From contig CASFFI010000034.1 in NCBI GenBank assembly GCA_949293925.1, forward strand, positions 1 to 6,542: a stretch of 6,542 bases of DNA, given 5' to 3'. The stretch comes from an uncultured Christensenella sp. GTDB taxonomy: Bacteria; Bacillota; Clostridia; Christensenellales; UBA1242. Made by a program: the position numbers and the translations under genes. The notes under the pieces were generated by a model, which saw only the letters and a program-made list of their open reading frames with translations, searched no databases and was not told the DNA's origin. Every line of letters begins with the position of its first letter. Within the stretch, counting starts at the first letter, position 1. Shown here in pieces: positions 5,563 to 6,542 of this stretch.

Positions 5563-5567
5563 GAGGT
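5563..5567 (+). promoter_or_regulatory. Ribosome binding site fixing the asp23-family start
   Basis: GAGGT lies 4 nt before the ATG at 5572. An in-frame GTG at 5566 overlaps this SD and is therefore unlikely to be the start. Confidence 0.7.
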
Positions 5568-5571
5568 GTTT

Positions 5572-5862
5572 ATGGCAAAATTAAATCTTTTAAATTTTGG
5601 CAAGTTGACGCTTAATAATTCCTTGTTAAATGAAATTGTTAAACTGTCATCTCAAGAAGTTGAAGGCGTAATTCAAGTTTGTAAAACAAAGGTTAGAAAT
5701 TCAAATATGGGTTTGGTTATTGATACCAGCATTGTTATGGATTCAACTTTTGAAGCGACTGATTTGGCATACAAAGTTCAGCACAATATTATGACCTCAC
5801 TAATGTCAATGTTAGAAGTAAATTTAAAATCTATAAATGTGCTAATAAAAGACGCAGTTTAA
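5572..5862 (+). CDS. Asp23/YloU (DUF322) family protein
   Basis: This is a small soluble protein of the Asp23/Gls24 family, whose members include B. subtilis YqhY and YloU. Functions reported for the family are linked to envelope stress or fatty-acid metabolism; the exact role here is unknown. The 96-residue product shows the family pattern: LNNSLLNEIVKLSSQEVEGV (residues 14-33), a strand GLVIDTSIVMD (47-57), helix EATDLAYKVQHNIMTSLMSM (61-80) and the closing strand SINVLIKDAV. It is on the short side, the usual length being about 110-120. In Bacillota this gene commonly lies between spoIIIAH (or accBC) and nusB, which supports the call. accBC is absent between it and spoIIIAH. The 66-nt gap upstream has TTGATT (5526-5531) and TAAACT (5549-5554) at 17-nt spacing as a weak sigma-A candidate. 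Confidence 0.88.
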   Translation: MAKLNLLNFGKLTLNNSLLNEIVKLSSQEVEGVIQVCKTKVRNSNMGLVIDTSIVMDSTFEATDLAYKVQHNIMTSLMSMLEVNLKSINVLIKDAV

Positions 5863-5868
5863 AAATTT

Positions 5869-5897
5869 ACCAATTGAATATTCAGTTGGTTTTTTTT
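5869..5897 (+). terminator. Intrinsic terminator after the asp23-family gene
   Basis: ACCAATTGA (5869-5877) pairs with TCAGTTGGT (5882-5890) around the loop ATAT, nine pairs including one T-G, followed directly by a run of eight T (5890-5897). It lies 6 nt after the stop codon and closes the spoIIIA/asp23 unit. Confidence 0.93.
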
Positions 5898-5939
5898 ATA
5901 TAATTTAGTAAAAAATATTTAAAAATTTTGTCAAAATAT

Positions 5940-5968
5940 TTGCGATATTCTTTTAGTTATGATATTAT
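5940..5968 (+). promoter_or_regulatory. Probable sigma-A promoter with extended -10
   Basis: TTGCGA (5940-5945) and TATTAT (5963-5968) are 17 nt apart, and TG at 5960-5961 gives an extended -10 (TGATATTAT). An A/T-tract region (about 5910-5930) upstream could act as an UP element. Transcription would begin near 5975, followed by the SD AAAGGGG at 5979-5985 for the next gene. The position directly after a strong terminator supports it. Confidence 0.55.
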
Positions 5969-5991
5969 TAATAAAACAAAAGGGGTATTAA

Positions 5992-6542
5992 ATGGATAAA
6001 TATGTATTAATTACGCTCATTGTGTGTCTAGTAGCCGTAATATTGCTTGCAGTAGCCTTGGTTATTATTGGCAAAAAAAGTGATAATTTGGTTGAAGAAG
6101 CAAGAGTAAAAGAAAAAGAAGAGATGTTCAAAAATATAACAAATACATCTGAATTAAAAACTGAAGAAAAGAAACCTGAAGTTGTTTCACCTGTAGCAGA
6201 AATAGTGAAAGAAGAAAGTGTTGTAAAACCAGTTGCAAAGACAACAAAGACAACTGCAAAAACTAGTAAATCTAGTTCAACAAAAACAACTGCAAATAAA
6301 GGTGCAAAGAGTGTTTCAAAATCTTCTACAAAAACAACTGCTAAACCAGTTGCAAAACCTACAACAAAAGCACCTGCAAAGTCTGCAACAAAAACTTCTG
6401 CAAAGTCAGTAGAAACTAAACCTGTTGTAAAAACAGAAGAAAAAGCAGTTGAAATTAAAACTGAAGAAAAGAAACCTGAAGTTGTTTCACCTGTAGCAGA
6501 AACAGTAAAAGAAGAAAGTGTAATAAAACCAGTTGCAAAGAC
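5992..6542 (+). CDS. Membrane-anchored Lys/Ala/Thr-rich repetitive protein, 3' end beyond window
   Basis: I do not recognise this gene. The frame is open from ATG 5992 to the window end (183 full codons), with AGGGG (5981-5985) 6 nt ahead. The product starts with a short MDKY, then one strongly hydrophobic helix (about residues 5-26, ending GKK), so an N-in single-pass anchor or uncleaved signal is likely by the positive-outside-the-helix rule. A charged segment (28-53) follows, then a low-complexity tail of Lys, Ala, Thr, Ser, Pro, Val and Glu. It contains histone-H1-like runs such as KTTKTTAKTSKSSSTKTTA and KPVAKPTTKAPAKSATKTSA. A 31-residue Glu/Lys/Pro/Val unit (ELKTEEKKPEVVSPVAE...) occurs at residues 54-84 and again from 154. 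Such a tail would be disordered and strongly basic, and could bind nucleic acid, anionic polymers or membranes; a C-terminal domain beyond the window cannot be excluded. Confidence 0.8.
   Translation, partial: MDKYVLITLIVCLVAVILLAVALVIIGKKSDNLVEEARVKEKEEMFKNITNTSELKTEEKKPEVVSPVAEIVKEESVVKPVAKTTKTTAKTSKSSSTKTTANKGAKSVSKSSTKTTAKPVAKPTTKAPAKSATKTSAKSVETKPVVKTEEKAVEIKTEEKKPEVVSPVAETVKEESVIKPVAK
6151..6242 (+). repeat. Long in-frame direct repeat, copy 1
   Basis: This 92-nt copy matches 6451-6542 at 86 of 92 positions, counted by eye. It encodes residues 54-84, a Glu/Lys/Pro/Val segment ending KPVAKT. The offset between copies is exactly 300 nt (100 codons). Confidence 0.95.
6451..6542 (+). repeat. 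Long in-frame direct repeat, copy 2 (runs to window edge)
   Basis: Second copy, still matching copy 1 at the window edge, so the repeat is probably longer than 92 nt and more copies may follow. Three of the six differences leave the residue unchanged or conservative (for example Val to Ile). Confidence 0.95.

Overview
The window is visibly AT-rich, with AAA, TTA, ATT and GAA codons dominating. It carries an almost complete sporulation locus: efp, the eight spoIIIA genes (AA to AH), an Asp23/YloU-family gene, and the start of an unrecognised membrane-anchored lysine-rich protein. All genes are on the + strand. This order is typical of endospore-forming Bacillota. The low GC and compact proteins suggest an uncultured Clostridia-type lineage, but no genus can be named from sequence alone. 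TGA is used as a stop (spoIIIAB, AD, AF) and TGG encodes Trp, so the genetic code is standard.

Layout. 21-608 is elongation factor P with a good Shine-Dalgarno (SD), closed by a hairpin plus T-tract terminator at 640-668. spoIIIAA starts only 13 nt after that T-tract and has no visible SD. spoIIIAA-AB-AC-AD-AE (682-3845) follow with gaps of 1, 9 and 8 nt and a 4-nt overlap. A 239-nt non-coding gap (3846-4084) with three near-identical 22-23-nt AT-rich repeats then splits the locus. spoIIIAF-AG-AH (4085-5505) come next: AF and AG overlap by 4 nt, and a possible sigma-E promoter lies just before AH. An Asp23-family gene (5572-5862) ends at a strong terminator (5869-5897). Behind its own probable promoter (5940-5968) begins an open-ended gene (5992 to the window end). 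It encodes one membrane helix and a Lys/Ala/Thr/Ser/Pro-rich tail with a 92-nt repeat at exactly 300-nt spacing.

How the genes work together. In studied spore formers the SpoIIIA proteins are made in the mother cell. They form a secretion-like channel complex in the outer forespore membrane: AA is the cytoplasmic ATPase, AB-AE are membrane components, and AF, AG and AH carry ring-building domains in the intermembrane space. AH docks with forespore SpoIIQ, which is not in this window. EF-P and Asp23 are housekeeping neighbours.

The most notable points are these. SpoIIIAG has only about 20 residues where relatives carry a long beta-rich insertion, so it is almost a bare ring-building domain. 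SpoIIIAH has a very short linker. The locus is divided by a repeat-bearing gap. The last gene is an undescribed repetitive membrane-anchored basic protein. No wholly new system is evident; the novelty lies in how reduced and rearranged this spoIIIA locus is.
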